Of a stretch of DNA of 64,000 bases, positions 13,257-25,230 are shown piece after piece. Source of the DNA: Onchocerca lupi. Taxonomy: Eukaryota; Nematoda; Chromadorea; Rhabditida; Onchocercidae. The DNA is taken from NCBI GenBank assembly GCA_028564675.1, contig JAOVVO010000065.1, positions 124,001 through 188,000 on the forward strand, read 5' to 3'. The position numbers and the translations under genes are program-made. The stretch's first letter is position 1, and the number at the start of each line of letters is the position of its first letter. The notes under the pieces are model-generated. The model was not told the origin of the DNA. It searched no databases and saw nothing but the letters and a program-made list of their open reading frames with translations.

Positions 13257-14399
13257 CTAACCAGAACACGATGAAGACGATGACGCTTCTTCACACCATA
13301 GAAAGGGTGGCAACGGCACAACTTTTGCCTCAGGTGATTCACTGAATTTTGCGCCCGCAAAGTTGACAACATCTGATTGCTGCTGCCGCCGAAAATGTTG
13401 TGCTGATCCTTCAAATTTCTCTTCATTATACTTTATCAATGAAACGTTTTATGATAAACCCATTAAATTAAATCAAAAACCCGTATGAGCTTCTCTGAAA
13501 AATTGACATTACATATTTTTTTTATTGTTGCTGTTCAAGACAAAAGATATATCCTTATGAATACTGAAAAAAAAAAAAAAAATAAAGGCATTCCACCTTA
13601 TGCATTTCACATCCCACAATAATCATAAAGTTCTCTTTCCTTATTTTCATTATTCAAAGATGTATAAAAGAATAAAAAAATAAAAAAAAAAACAAAAAAA
13701 ACAACAGTTATTTAGAAGAATGAACTGAAATCTTTTTAAAAAAAAAAAAAAAAAAGAAAAAAAAAGACGTAAAAATACATAATTCTTCAGAGTGAAAAAT
13801 CTTGTTGAAAAAAGCATTAAGTAATGATCTACAAAAACTCTAAGTCCAAATAGCCTAAAAAAAATTACTTCTCTCTGTTTTTCTCTTCGGTGTTACATCA
13901 AGAGAAATTGGCCGCCTCTGGAGAGCATTTTTAACTGCTGATGTATCTTTAGAAGGTAACTGTGGTCGATAAATATTACTGCCTGCTGGTGCACTTGTAG
14001 GGTAATACGGAACTATTGCCATCGAAGAAGGCATGTAAACCCCCGTTGACAGAGAGGATGTTGCATAATTAGAATTGTTCGCTGTTGGTGTAACCATAAT
14101 TGGCAAAGAAGCGGATGGCTCGAATTTCACCTGGTATTTTGAATTATGATTCTTCTGCTCTAACTTACCGCCTTGTGAATGTAAAATCCAACCAGGTGTG
14201 CCGGGTTGAGGTTGAAAGTATTTTAATGGCTGAAAAAGCAATATGCAAATTCAGATTATGAAAAAACTGCTTCTAACAACTAAAAGTTAAAACAAATATT
14301 ATCTCCAAATCTTTATCTACACAACATTCTCAGTCGCTGGAATAGTATAAAATTTTTCCGTAAGGTCTAGAAAATTGGAATTCTCTTCACTTAGAAGAG

Positions 14400-14437
<38 letters not shown>

Positions 14438-14545
14438 CTGATGAATTTTGGTACGCATGGTTTCAATGGCAATTGGTGTTGTTGGTGCACTTACAGAAAC
14501 ATTTGGGTAAAATAAAGCAAGCGGAACCGATGAAACAGGATACAT
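13257..14545 (-). CDS. PNRC/Edc1-type decapping-motif protein
   Basis: Exons in transcript order are 14545-14438, 14229-13869 and 13408-13257, about 206 residues. The start is MYPVSSVPLALFYPN. The middle is Ser/Pro/Thr-rich and disordered-looking. The last exon carries NFAGAKFSESPEAKVVPLPP followed by FLW. This matches the Dcp2-activating motif plus proline-rich Dcp1-binding motif of PNRC proteins and yeast Edc1/Edc2 (consensus [YF]-A-G-x-x-F-x-x-S-P, then L-P-x-P). Family members activate mRNA decapping by binding the Dcp1 EVH1 domain and Dcp2; PNRC2 also links Upf1 to decapping. The donor at 13868 (GTAATT) is phase 1 and several acceptors between 13440 and 13370 keep that phase, so the exact third-exon start is uncertain. 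If the intron is not used, the second exon reads to a stop at 13855 and the motif exon would belong elsewhere. Confidence 0.6.
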
Positions 14546-15910
14546 GCTTCCTTTTATTACTATGACTAAAATTTGGATGAATGGATAAAATTATTTGAAT
14601 CAACATAAAGAGCATTTAGTAGAAATGCTATTTGTCAAATTTCATTTTGTCATAAAAAAAGATAATATGGCAATGAATATGATACCAAAAATCGAAAATT
14701 ATAAAAAAAAAAAAGAAAAAAAAAAAACATAGAACATGTAAATGAACATCTTTCTGGACCAACAGAAAGTACTTACATGTTAGAAGGCATCCAGTGAATG
14801 TTAGCAAAACAAAATGTTTCACTAGAATCAATATAAAAATTCAGGAAGAAATGTTCCTTTTCAAACTGCGAAATCAATCCGAAAATAACAATACGACTGA
14901 TTGCTTAAAGGCGTTATCCAGTATAAATCAAAATATATGAAACGAGAGGTAGAACGAAGTGAGCTAAAACAAAACTACAGCATAAGAGCAACAAATGTCA
15001 TTGTAAATAATATGCGGCTTTTTCGATTTCAGTCTTTTATTCGACAACTGACTCTTCTTCGTATCTTCCTACTCCTCATCATAAAAAGATAAACAATTAG
15101 TAAAACGAGCTTAGTTTCCTTCTATGTATATACTTTATACGATGCATAAGGAAATACAGAACTGAACAATTTCATATATAAATTAAATTTGTAAATAATA
15201 CGTTCTACGTAATATGGAACATCAATCCTTATGATAACACAAATAAAAGAACTTCTGTTCATTTAAACTCTTCTACAGGAATAACTTAGACTAGAAAAAA
15301 ATCTCTGCATTACTTTGACCTTTAATACCGTAAGAACTTTGATGCTATTCCAAAACATAACAAATCAATTAATAACTCAAAGGACAACTCAACTTCATTG
15401 CTGACACAATGGTTGAAAAAATTAATGGCAAAAAACTTCCCAAAAAAACACATGATTTCTTCTTGAAGTTTATTATGAATAAAAAAAATAAAACAGTGCA
15501 TCATCAAGTACGGATACTGCTAATCGCCATCAATATCAGTCCCGGTGCTATTTCAAAGTATATCTACTGCAATTAAAATCAATCAAACTACTTATTATAT
15601 CCCCAATTTGCATAAACTTATCAAGTATATTATGGATGAACAATGTGAGATCTGATAAAGAATTTGAAAAAATTTGAAATATGAGACAGAATTGAAATTT
15701 CCTTATTAACCATCAGTAATAAAGGAACATAAAAATAGCATTGCCATTTCGAAATATGCTGATAATCATATGTGTACTGTCGTGTTGCATTTAATCATCA
15801 TCAATGAATCTTAGAACCTAACTTTAAGTTAGCAAGAAATCTGCAAAGTATAAGAAAAAAAGCAGCTGAATCAGTCTAGACGAAATCCTTTTAATTATCT
15901 TTATTCATCC
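14546..15910. other. Intergenic, no exon seen
   Basis: AT-rich sequence upstream of the decapping-motif gene and downstream of the small gene at 15911-17680, both on -. I see only an A-rich tract (about 14703-14727) and short chance frames. Confidence 0.4.
15900..15905 (-). terminator. Polyadenylation signal just after the small gene
   Basis: Read on -, AATAAA starts five bases after the TAA of the 15911-17680 gene. The tight placement supports that stop codon being the end of a real transcript with a very short 3' UTR. Confidence 0.45.
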
Positions 15911-17680
15911 TTATGCACATTTTTCTTCAATTTGATTTGCAATTAATCGTCGCAGTGCTTTCGTTCTGCGAATACGATGATCTAAGCTTGATCTTCTGCG
16001 AGGCATTATAAGCAGATTGATTGCATCTAAACTGCTCTCGAAATTATTTGAGAATATTCAAGTAAACTGATCACTGGATTGTTCTTTCTTTTGTCACTTG
16101 GAGAGAACAATAGAATTCTTTGACTATCAACTTGCTGCTATTATTGCACCGATCTGTGTCATTGTAAAGCTGTCGCTGTGTCAGTATAGAAACTCCGAAC
16201 TGAATTGTCTGTTGAACTCGAACTGCTGTCGAACTTGAATTGATTTTGCTCCAAAATCCGAATCTTTTAAATCCTTTCAGAGCCCCTTCTCCTTCCTTAA
16301 CCTCCAACATGTTGATCAGGATTGGTTAAATTCATTTTGTTTGTCTGTGAATTGGTGTCGGAAAAATCCAGAACATGTGATCAATGTAATAAGGATGTTA
16401 AAATTCAAGAAACACGAAAACAGTTTTAAAGAACTAACAAGCCCATATTTATCACCAAAACGATAAATAAAAGGACAAACACGTTTATCGCCAAACGACC
16501 CGATTAATAGATAAACAATGCGAAATCGATTAATCATGAAGCGACACGCTGGTGATGAAGAGATTGGAAGAGGAGCTCCGAAAGGATTTGAAAATCCGGA
16601 TTTCAGAGCAACTATTTTAGTTTCTAAAATAGTTTTCTATAATTGGGACGTTTGGGCGGTGAAAATGTTTATTCTTGAAGCTTGAGAGAGAGAAAGAAAG
16701 ACAGAAATATTATCAAAAGAAGTAGGTATATCTATAAAAGAAATATGCGTCCATTCGAATGCCTTTACATCGAAATTTCAAAACAATCAATGAAGAATCT
16801 GAAACATTGTATGGCAAGTAATAATGAATATTTACATTTATATTTTATATAGAAAATTACAAGGAAGAAAGGGAGGAGAACGAGAAAAGGTATTTGATGG
16901 TATCTAATGGCCAACAAATTAATCATGCACAAATGAGGGAAACAGTAGCATATGATAATACTGTTTTGGAACTAACTGTTAAGATGTTATCATTCCCACA
17001 TAACATTTAACCGGTAGTAAATTGTAAACATAATTATACTATATAATAGTAATTAGCCATTAAAAATTCTTCTCAAAAATAACGATAATGGAAAAAAAAA
17101 AGTGAAAAAGTAACTTTAATAAGTCTAATTTTAAGGATAACTTCAAACTATACGTCTATACGTCGAGCAACGTAGTCATACTTGGTAATGTTTGTTAAAA
17201 TAAGTAAATTGCTTTCATGTGATTTGATAAAATTAAATGAGCTTTTCTTTTTCAACTACGACTGACAAAACGACGAACTCTTGCTGTTTTATACTACAAA
17301 ATCTAATCCTTCCTTTGTGAGGCAAATTTTGCAACTTCACTGACTGAAACAAGGAATAATCACATTCATATAGTGGATGAATTGTAAACAAAAGAAAAAA
17401 AAATGGAACTTAAAATAGGGAAATGTGTGGGGAAAAGGAATAATTCAGTTTCACATTTACGTCAAATTGTTCGCAGTTTGTTCGCAAAACAGTGCATGCA
17501 AATTATGAAATAAATAACACAGAAAAAGCCATAAAGAATGAATATGTGCTATGATAATTCACGTCAATTAGCGCAAATGATTGAACAAATTTGACGAAAT
17601 TTATACCTACGATGACGTCGCATAACCATCAACAGCAGATGCGTTACTGCCAATGCGAGCAACCAAATCAGCAGATGCAT
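15911..17680 (-). CDS. Candidate 64-residue single-pass membrane protein
   Basis: Two exons, 17680-17607 and 16031-15911, too short for usual ORF cut-offs. Exon 1 encodes a hydrophobic start, MHLLIWLLALAVTHLLLMVM followed by RRHR, which reads as a signal anchor or signal peptide with a positive flank. It ends in a phase-2 donor (AG before GTATAA). Exon 2 starts after gagagcag in the matching phase and encodes SLDAINLLIMPRRRSSLDHR followed by IRRTKALRRLIANQIEEKCA and a stop. The basic, Arg-rich tail would face the cytosol if the N-terminal segment is an uncleaved anchor. AATAAA follows the stop at once. I do not recognise a family. The 1.57 kb intron could hide another exon. Joining these two exons is an inference from phase and signals. 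Confidence 0.4.
16246..16612. repeat. Inverted pair of a dispersed element
   Basis: A segment of about 45 bp occurs on + at 16571-16612 (core aaaggatttgaaaatccgga) and inverted at 16246-16290 (core on -, aaaggatttaaaagattcgg). Both are flanked by gagctc/ggctct-like sequence and end in a gagca box. The + copy can fold, since ggatt-tgaa-aatcc is a perfect short hairpin inside a longer imperfect stem. A third copy lies at 25186-25230. Confidence 0.55.
16518..16685 (+). other. Short open frame (55 codons) covering the dispersed element
   Basis: From ATG 16518 to TGA 16683 the frame reads MRNRLIMKRHAGDEEIGRGA and then PKGFENPDFRATILVSK. The part over the repeat (GRGAPKGFENPDF) resembles the inverted copy read on - (GEGALKGFKRFGF), so similarity is kept at peptide level too. 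No splice signals or known family support a gene, so this is listed as an observation only. Confidence 0.2.
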
Positions 17681-17854
17681 CAATAGGAAGGGAGCGAATA
17701 TATCGATTAGAAATGTTGAAATATCATGTATATAGGAGAGTCAGGCATTACACAAATGAAGAAAGAGCAAAGACCACACAGAATACGGCAACATACGAGA
17801 AAACAACGCAATGAAGCAACGATGGCAGGATACGGTAGATTCAGAGCCAGCTGA

Positions 17855-17884
17855 CCGATTGATCGATCGATTGATCGATCGATA
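17855..17884. repeat. GATC/GATT simple repeat
   Basis: Alternating gattgatcgatc units (about 30 bases) followed by gataatgatgatatgag. Low-complexity, without coding support. Confidence 0.7.
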
Positions 17885-18390
17885 ATGATGATATGAGATG
17901 AGAAACATCGATTTATCATCGAATTGATGCAATATTGCACAGATATTTCGTGCACTACAAGAATAAGAAGTTTCAGTGATTAAACTGGAATAGCTCACAT
18001 GTTCTCATGCTTCTCTGATTCCCCCTCATTTCATTCTCAATACTAAAATTTTGCTGTGTAAAATGAATCAATCAATCATAACCAATCAATATTTCAATCA
18101 AACAATTTGCACTAGTTGTAACATTCTTCTCCCGACTACCGTATATCGCGCATTATTTACTACCAAATTTTTCAGTGTCACACTTATAATTTCACTGTAG
18201 TTCTTTCCATGACCATAACTTAATTATCTTGCACGTTTCACGTAAGTCAAAGTAAACCAACATTTGATTTGTTTAAATAATATGAAAAATATAACTTATT
18301 TCTTGAAAAACTTCGACTAATGTTTGTCGAATAGCTTGTGGCATAATTTATTAATGGATCAATTTTAGTTATGTATTATATCGTTTTCTC

Positions 18391-18404
18391 ATTGATAGTT
18401 TCAG
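18391..18404 (+). promoter_or_regulatory. Candidate spliced-leader acceptor of the four-TM gene
   Basis: The sequence attgatagtttcag ends one base before the start codon at 18406. No exon precedes it in frame, so it is more likely a trans-splice than a cis-splice acceptor. Confidence 0.5.
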
Positions 18405-18405
18405 A

Positions 18406-20367
18406 ATGTTTCAAAATGATAATTGCACGAATTTCAGAGCCAATTTTCAAATGGCAACTATATTCGCGAAAAGAATGAGCGATTTTTGGAAATGGATTAC
18501 TGGTAAAAGGAATGAATGTACAGTTACTTACTCTCGATTCGGAGTACCTGGTGAGCATAAGCGAGTAATCTAATTTTTCTATTCAGCATTATGTGTGAAG
18601 ATAGCATTTATTTCTTGTCGATCGATATAATTTGCATATGTTTATCTCAGTACAGTATCATTTAATTCGACTGTTGTTAAATTCCTTCAGTTATTAAAGT
18701 CTGCTTTCGATAGTGAAAACAATCTTTGGGCTTTTTTTTTTTGTTCAAATTTGATGAATTGTATGCAAACAGTTCATCTTTCTATCTATTCATATGTTCC
18801 AGGTGACGTTTTGGACGATCGTCCTCCACCATCCACAATTTATATAGCACCATTCGATGATAACGATCCGAAATTTATGTTTTTTAAGCTTTGTCATGCT
18901 CAGAAAGCAGCTTTGGTAAGCTTTTCACATTTTAACGAAACAGTGCTGTTAATGAGTAGATGAGAGGTTCTTTATGAATAGCAGTATGCTGTTTGAATTT
19001 TGAACTATATTTCAGGCTGTTGCTGGAATTGGGATGTCGTCTGTCATTCTTATTTTCATATCTCTATTCTTCGAATTTGATTGGTATAGTCACAAGACAG
19101 GATTCGATTTAATGGCATTAGGTATATTATTTACCTTTTTTTTTTTTCTTTCCTCTCAAAGTACCCAGAATTTCTCATAGAAATTTTTTGGAATACTCAA
19201 AATATCCAACTCTGTTCGGAGTGCAATTTTATATGCTGCCAACAAAAAAACAGTATGAACGTAATTTCGATAATTCTTTCTTTTTTCAGCCACTTATATT
19301 TTTTTTTTTTTGCTGCATGATTTATTAGATTTGAAAGAATTTCTGTTTTGATATTCTTTCAATTTATGTGATTATTTGATTTGAATATTCTATTTATATT
19401 TTTCAGTTTTTCTTTTCTTATATCTTGGAATTGGCATTCTTGTTCATTATCAAGTAATCGCTGGCATCAAGAAGCAGGCTTCTTATTATCTCTTGCCATT
19501 TATTGTATCATATATTGTTGCAATGAACACTGAAATGTTATTGGTTTTGTAAGTTATTTTTTTCTCTACACAATTCGTTTCTGTAATGTAGATGCTGTTG
19601 ATCAGAAAATAATCTCTTGTGAAAGTAACCAGACAATTAAGATTAAGTTTTTATTAGTTGATCTAGAATAAACTTTCAATCTATCATATCTTTATCTCAT
19701 CCTTATCAAAGCTCAGTATTGCCATGCGAGAGATTCGAACTGTTTGACTTCTTAGATTTTGGTTGTAATATTAGATCGAGGACTGTAATTCGCACTTCTC
19801 AGTAAAAGAAAAAAACTTTTTCCGTAATTGTATGGTATTTCAGTTTTCACATGGTGCATATACAGGCTCTGTCACTTAATTATTCTTACAAGGAGGAATC
19901 AAATGCTGTTTATGTGTTTTCGATTATTATGTTGCTTATTACACTATTATTTCAAGGATTCATGCTAAAGGCTGTATGCCAGTGTCGACATTATCTTTCT
20001 TGTAAAGAAATACATTTAACTGCGTTGAAAGTTGCAGAAAGCAGTGTAAGTTGTTCATCCGATTGTCAATTTGTTTGTTTGTAATATTGAAATAGAGTGC
20101 ACAATAAATTCATTGAGGACAAATACTGTAGACGGTTCTCTTAACTTTTGATGCTTTCATATTTGCATTAGTTTATTGATAGTTTAATACTATAGTTGGA
20201 TTTCGTTTGTACCCTGAGCTTGTATATGAATGTTTCAGCGTACGAAATATCCCGGAATTCGTGTTGTTTTTGCTTCGCGAGCTAATGTGAATCATCCAGC
20301 GAATATTACCAACGGGAATAGAGTACCTGATGGAACTATAATCGAACAAGGGATTAATTCGATGTAA
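18406..20367 (+). CDS. Four-TM membrane protein, nematode type
   Basis: Six exons: 18406-18550, 18803-18915, 19016-19121, 19407-19548, 19844-20045 and 20239-20367. All phases match and give 278 residues. The N-terminal 86 residues are hydrophilic (Cys/Asn-containing, then GDVLDDRPPPSTIYIAPFDD) and end in FKLCHAQKAAL. Four hydrophobic segments follow: about 87-105 (VAGIGMSSVILIFISLFF), 122-140 (FLFLYLGIGILVHYQVIAG), 147-170 (YYLLPFIVSYIVAMNTEML) and 190-212 (VYVFSIIMLLITLLFQGFML). A short loop with NYS separates TM3 and TM4. After TM4 comes a Cys motif (CQCRHYLSC), then a hydrophilic tail ending GINSM. The layout resembles small tetraspan families such as LAPTM-like proteins, but I see no diagnostic motif and assign no function. 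The start is set by the acceptor one base upstream. Confidence 0.8.
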
Positions 20368-21670
20368 TAACATGTATCCATGTATTTAATTACAAGTAAT
20401 TGTTTATCAGTGTTAACTAGGAACTATAATTAGGTCTTTGAAATTCTCGAGTATTTTTCTTTATTAAAACGGCAGCTTAATATATTCAAAAATTTATTAT
20501 ATACTTTATTTACCTTTTCTTTTTCAGTGTTGGCTACATTATCCCATGTTAAAAAAAAAAAAAAAAAAAAAAGCAAAAAATTCTGTTTCGAGTCATATGG
20601 CCAAAGGCCCCTCGTTTCAAGTTCATTTTTAGACTTGTTTTTAAGAGGGATCTCAATAGATTTATTTCCGGAAATTTTCCCGTTGCGTAGTTCAGATTCT
20701 GTAATGGTACATTTCTAGTACTTCCAAGTGCTGTTTTTTCAATTACTTTGCTCTTTCCTTGAGTTTCTAGTTGTGAATTCCATAGCAGTGTCACAGAAAT
20801 TATACTTTTTAAATATTTTCTCATTGCTATTTATTTTGTACAAATTTTTTTTGAGGCTTCTACTTTGTTGTATATTTTGATCAGAATTGTTAGCAGCTTT
20901 AGACGTGTAGTGTTAGAATTCATTCAAACAATGTTTTATAATTTTGGTTTGAATTTTACTGCGGGTTCTGCAATTTTGCAGTTCAGGCTCACCAATTTTA
21001 CGGATTCTTATGCCCATTGTATATCTTAAATCTCTAATGTTATATATTTGTTTTGTTTTAATGTTTTAAAAAATTAGATTCAGATTGGAAGAAAATTCCA
21101 TTTTGTAGCATTATATTTTCCCATACTACACAAATTTGCCATTATAAATTTATTCGAAAGCAAAATTCAAAAAATACCAAATGTTGGAGAAAAAAAGGGA
21201 TTTCGTGAGTAAGGCGTATTTAATTTAAGTTTCTGATAGTTTTTCTGATTAATGGGGACTATGGTATAAACTGTGACTGAACATAACAGTGACTTCAAGA
21301 CATTATCAACCATAAAATGTTGTTGTTACACCAGAAACTTACAATTTATTATGATCACCTACGATTATCTTTGTTCAAGTGTTAGGACTGATACCGTTAT
21401 CTATGTGAATTATGGTTCGTAAGATAGTCAGCGGCTTGGACGAGGAATTGAAATACTTCGAAGTTCGAATTTGCCGTAGATTCCAGGTGCCAAGAGTTAT
21501 GCAAATTTTTTGGAGTTTATATAGCATTAAAATACCATATACTTGGAGAGAAACACGATATATTAATTTCTAGGAGAAATATTTTATGGATACCTGTATG
21601 CTGAATAAAAATTCCACTTTTATGGCAGGAAAAAGATAACTGATAACATCAATGAAGCCAAACCATGATA
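20368..21670. other. Intergenic between convergent genes
   Basis: Holds 3' ends only: an A-rich tract at 20549-20580 and AATAAA on + at 21604-21609. The frames at 20527-20824 run through the A tract and are not convincing. Confidence 0.4.
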
Positions 21671-23080
21671 TTATAAATGAGATGAACATAAAGATGATGC
21701 ATTACTATTTAAGTGACAATAGCCATCTGATTGGGGAGTATATGAGAAACAACAACAGTGGCATTTATTGTCGTATAGCACACAGTTTACCGCAGGTATT
21801 TTGGTACCTAATATTTGACATAGCAATGGTTCCACATATTGATATGCCGGCCCTTTGCTTAATATTGCCAATTCAGCAGTTACGTAGCCTGATACATCAC
21901 ATCCATCCTGCGATGCCACTGCATCCGGATACATTTGCTAAATCAATATGACATTCATCAATTCTGATCTCATAAATTCTATGTTCTGCCAGCAAAATTT
22001 TTTTGCATGTTCTGTTTCTCTCAAATTAAATTCTTGATATCATTTCAAATGATAAAATCTCTTTTTGAAAAAGTTAGAAATGCAAATTATTTTCTTGAAA
22101 AATATTTGCAAAAGTGTTGTATTTTCAAGTATTATAATAAAATAAGCGAAGAAATGTTGGATTATCTAAAATAATATGAGTAATGCAAGAAAAGAACCGC
22201 AAGTTCTTGTAATTCGCTGGCTGAAAGTGGATCGAAAATGCAAGAAGCATCGGAATCGGAACACGCTTCTGATTCATAAGCTTGAGCTAGAAATGATTTT
22301 GATCTTCTGAAAATTAACAAATCAATTTGTAAAATTATTCAATTTACAGAATTTGCTAGAACTGTTTAAAAAAAAATCCAAATATCGTAATATATTTTGA
22401 TGATTGATCAAATTAACTAAGCTTACTTCGCTATGAAATCGAATAAGGAAAGACCAACTTGCAACATCTAATTCGTCGACTGCATTTGCCACAATTTTGG
22501 ATAGTAATACGTTTATAAAGTGGATGCTCCAAATAGCTCTTCGAATTGTTACGCAAGAAATTGAGCCCAAATTTGATTGCTTTTCTAGGTGGAAGCTATA
22601 AACGAATTTTTTCTTTAATTTATTTCTTTTAATTTTTTTCCTTTTTTTTTTTTTCTGTCAAAATGTTCAAATAATCGGATCTCTCAGCTGATAATCTCAT
22701 TGTGTTATGAAGTCAAAAGTTAAGCGATGTTGAAATATCTCCGCATATTGGCGGCTTAGATTAGATAATCAAAAACTATCGACATAAAATCAATAGATCA
22801 AAGTAAGCCATTCAATGATTGACATCGAATGATTGAACTTTTATAAAACTTTATGCTTGGTCATGTTTAGGCCGCTATTATTAGGAGAGATGAATGTTTA
22901 AGTGGTATTAATTAATATTTCTAGATCGACTTACTTTACATCCAAAAGTTTTAACACTTTTCAGAAAGCGACTGATAGCATCAGCCAAATCACCATTTGG
23001 TATAACGCACTGAGACCATTCGGACAATTCATTTTGATGTCCTTCACAACTCATACCAAACAATGCTTCATCGCTCAAAC
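21671..23080 (-). CDS. Cys-rich, probably secreted protein (3' exons)
   Basis: Exons in transcript order are 23080-22935, 22595-22459, 22306-22198 and 21937-21671, ending in TAG, about 218 residues. Phases match at each junction. Cys residues recur through all exons: MSCEGHQNELSEWSQCVIPN, SVKTFGCK, QNCGKCSRRIRCC, ESEACSDSDASC, and in the last exon CDVSGY, LLCQI, VNCVLYDNKCHCCCF, DGYC and LCSSHL. That pattern suggests a disulfide-rich extracellular domain. Acceptors gatttcag (23081) and attttcag (22307) are strong. The donor at 22458 (GTTGGT) is weak but is the only one that keeps frame; without it the second exon runs into a stop. The first visible exon needs a phase-1 donor upstream, so the N-terminus and any signal peptide are not located. 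I do not recognise the family. Confidence 0.6.
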
Positions 23081-25185
23081 CTGAAATCATTTTACACTTA
23101 ATTTTACTCAAAAATTTTTGCAGCATTGATCATTCTATTTTCATCCTAGTAGAGTAAATGTTTGATTTTCAAGTGAAACTCATCGAACTTTATGTGAAAA
23201 TTAATGCAATAGGATGAACAGGAGATAGCAAATTGAAATAAACGGCAGAAATTGACTTCATTGTTTTTGAATTTTGACTTCCAGAATTAAACTAATTCCG
23301 AATTATCTTTGTCACTAGAAAGATGACTTGAATATTCTTATAAGATATTTAAACAGCCCAATGTTCTTTATATATCTTATAAAACATTTGAGTTATCTTT
23401 AAAATGATAAAAATCTCGGTAAATTCTTTTTCCAGAAGACTACTATTATTTAATTAAAGTTGTGGTAGATCAATTTTTTGAAAGAAACTACGGATGTTTT
23501 ATAATAATAGAAGTGAGAGTGAGAGTTCATGAAAGAAATTCCTCAAGGACAAATTCTCATACAGCTTATTATAATTATTGTATTATTTACTTAATAGAAT
23601 AAATTACTCGATCACTTTTTATCAATGATTGGTAATCATTTTTTGCTTCTTTCGATTGTTTGATCGATTGAAATAATAAAATTGTTAGTTCGGTTGTGAC
23701 AAAAAAAAAAAAAAAAAAGAAAAAAAAATTGAAAAATTTCAACGAACCAAAAGTGTAAAAGAGAAGCCAAAGAAGTTGAATAGATGGAATCATAGAATAA
23801 GACAAAAGTTTTCTCTTGATGAAGATGATTTGCTTTCGAGCTAAACTACAACTGGCAGCAATAGGTAAGAAGAAATTTTTTCTTCATTATCTTGTCTAGC
23901 CACAGTCAAGTGTTCAGCTAAACATCAATCTTGTTTTATGCTAGAGATGTAGCAAAGAAACAATTGTCCAGCAATGTATAATAAAATAAATAAATACGCT
24001 ACTAAGTAGTTCGTAACAATTGCGAGATGCATTTTGGAGAAAAGTATCGGATACAAAATATAGAAGTATCCGAAGATTTTGAATGGTACGAATTAAAGAA
24101 ATGAGTGATTGCTGAATAATATTAAAATATATGATTATATCATGTTATATACACTTTTGCTTCTCTACTTCACACTTCTATAAATCAAAGTTTTGCATAA
24201 AGTTTTAAAATTCTTTTTTTTTTCAACCAGCAGATGAGATGGAAAATGGAGAGTTTAAGGGTGAAGGAAAAAATCATGCATATATGTGTTTAATCAAAAA
24301 GTATAAAGAAAAATGGAAGTTGAAAGTTTTGATCTGCAGTATTTCTGCTAATCAAATTTGAAATGGCCAAAATCTTTAATGCTCCAGTAAAGTTATCATT
24401 CTTTATTGCTATGACAGAAGAAACAGGAAATGAAGATTTGAAGATGATATTAAAGAAGTCAACAATTTCGAATAGTTCCTTTTTTTTTTTTTTTTTTTTT
24501 TTTTTGAAGTAGCAACTCAAGAAAATGACTGTACATGCATAATGGTACGAGTAATTAACAATATGAGCAGGTATAAAACGAGATTTGAGATGGGATTTCG
24601 ACAAAAAAACTATGAAGTCATTTCCGTAAATGACCTTTGATGTATATGCTAAGTTTTTCTTGCAATTTTTTCCAGATGAATTTTTTAATGTCTTTCAACT
24701 TTTCGCACAAAAATGACCTAACAGAAATATTATGCATTTCCTAGTTTAATGATTTTATCATTGCATATGACATATATGGAAACTTTCAATAAACTAATAA
24801 CCTGTACAGAGATTTTCCAATAAGTTGATAATCTATATATGAACTTCCAATAAACTTAATAGGCTATATCAGTACAATTCTATGAACTTAACTGGAAGAA
24901 ATATACAGATTAATCTCAACGAACTTCTTATCTTTATTTTTATAACAATAGTGATTTCTTTCTTTCTAAACCCGGCCTCAATACCTCTTCTTGGTAATTT
25001 TAAAGTTCAAACGTAGGTAAAGCTGTAAATATGCGAAAATCTAAGTGAAAAAACAGGTAAAATACTAAGCTTTAGTATCTTGTTTGAAAACACATTATAC
25101 ATCAGAGATGAATGCAAAGAATAAACAAAGTGAAAAGGAAATACTCAGTTTATGAGGCGACATACTGGAATTCAAGTAAGCGAAA

Positions 25186-25230
25186 AGAATCTCGAAGGAT
25201 TTAAGAGATCAGGATTTCGGAGCTGAAAAG
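25186..25230 (+). repeat. Third copy of the 16.2/16.6 kb dispersed element
   Basis: The core ctcgaaggatttaagagatc followed by aggatttcggagc matches the 16246-16290 copy (minus) base for base over most of its length. Downstream similarity continues in loosely repeated gttcaa/cagttc motifs to about 25290. Confidence 0.5.

Noticed and set aside
13154..13426. Minus ORF starting MKRNLKDQHNIFGG overlapping the decapping-motif exon
   Set aside because: It is a shifted frame of the exon that encodes the recognisable PNRC/Edc1 motif.
22322..22570. Minus frame containing IRRAIWSIHFINVLLSKIVA as the second exon of the Cys-rich gene
   Set aside because: It does not keep phase with the exons on either side. 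The overlapping frame with CGKCSRRIRCC does, and it matches the Cys-rich character.
23823..23990. Plus-strand ATG exon MKMICFRAKLQLAAI with a GTAAGA donor followed by AATAAA signals
   Set aside because: The next acceptor gives a stop within two codons. The product would be under 20 residues.
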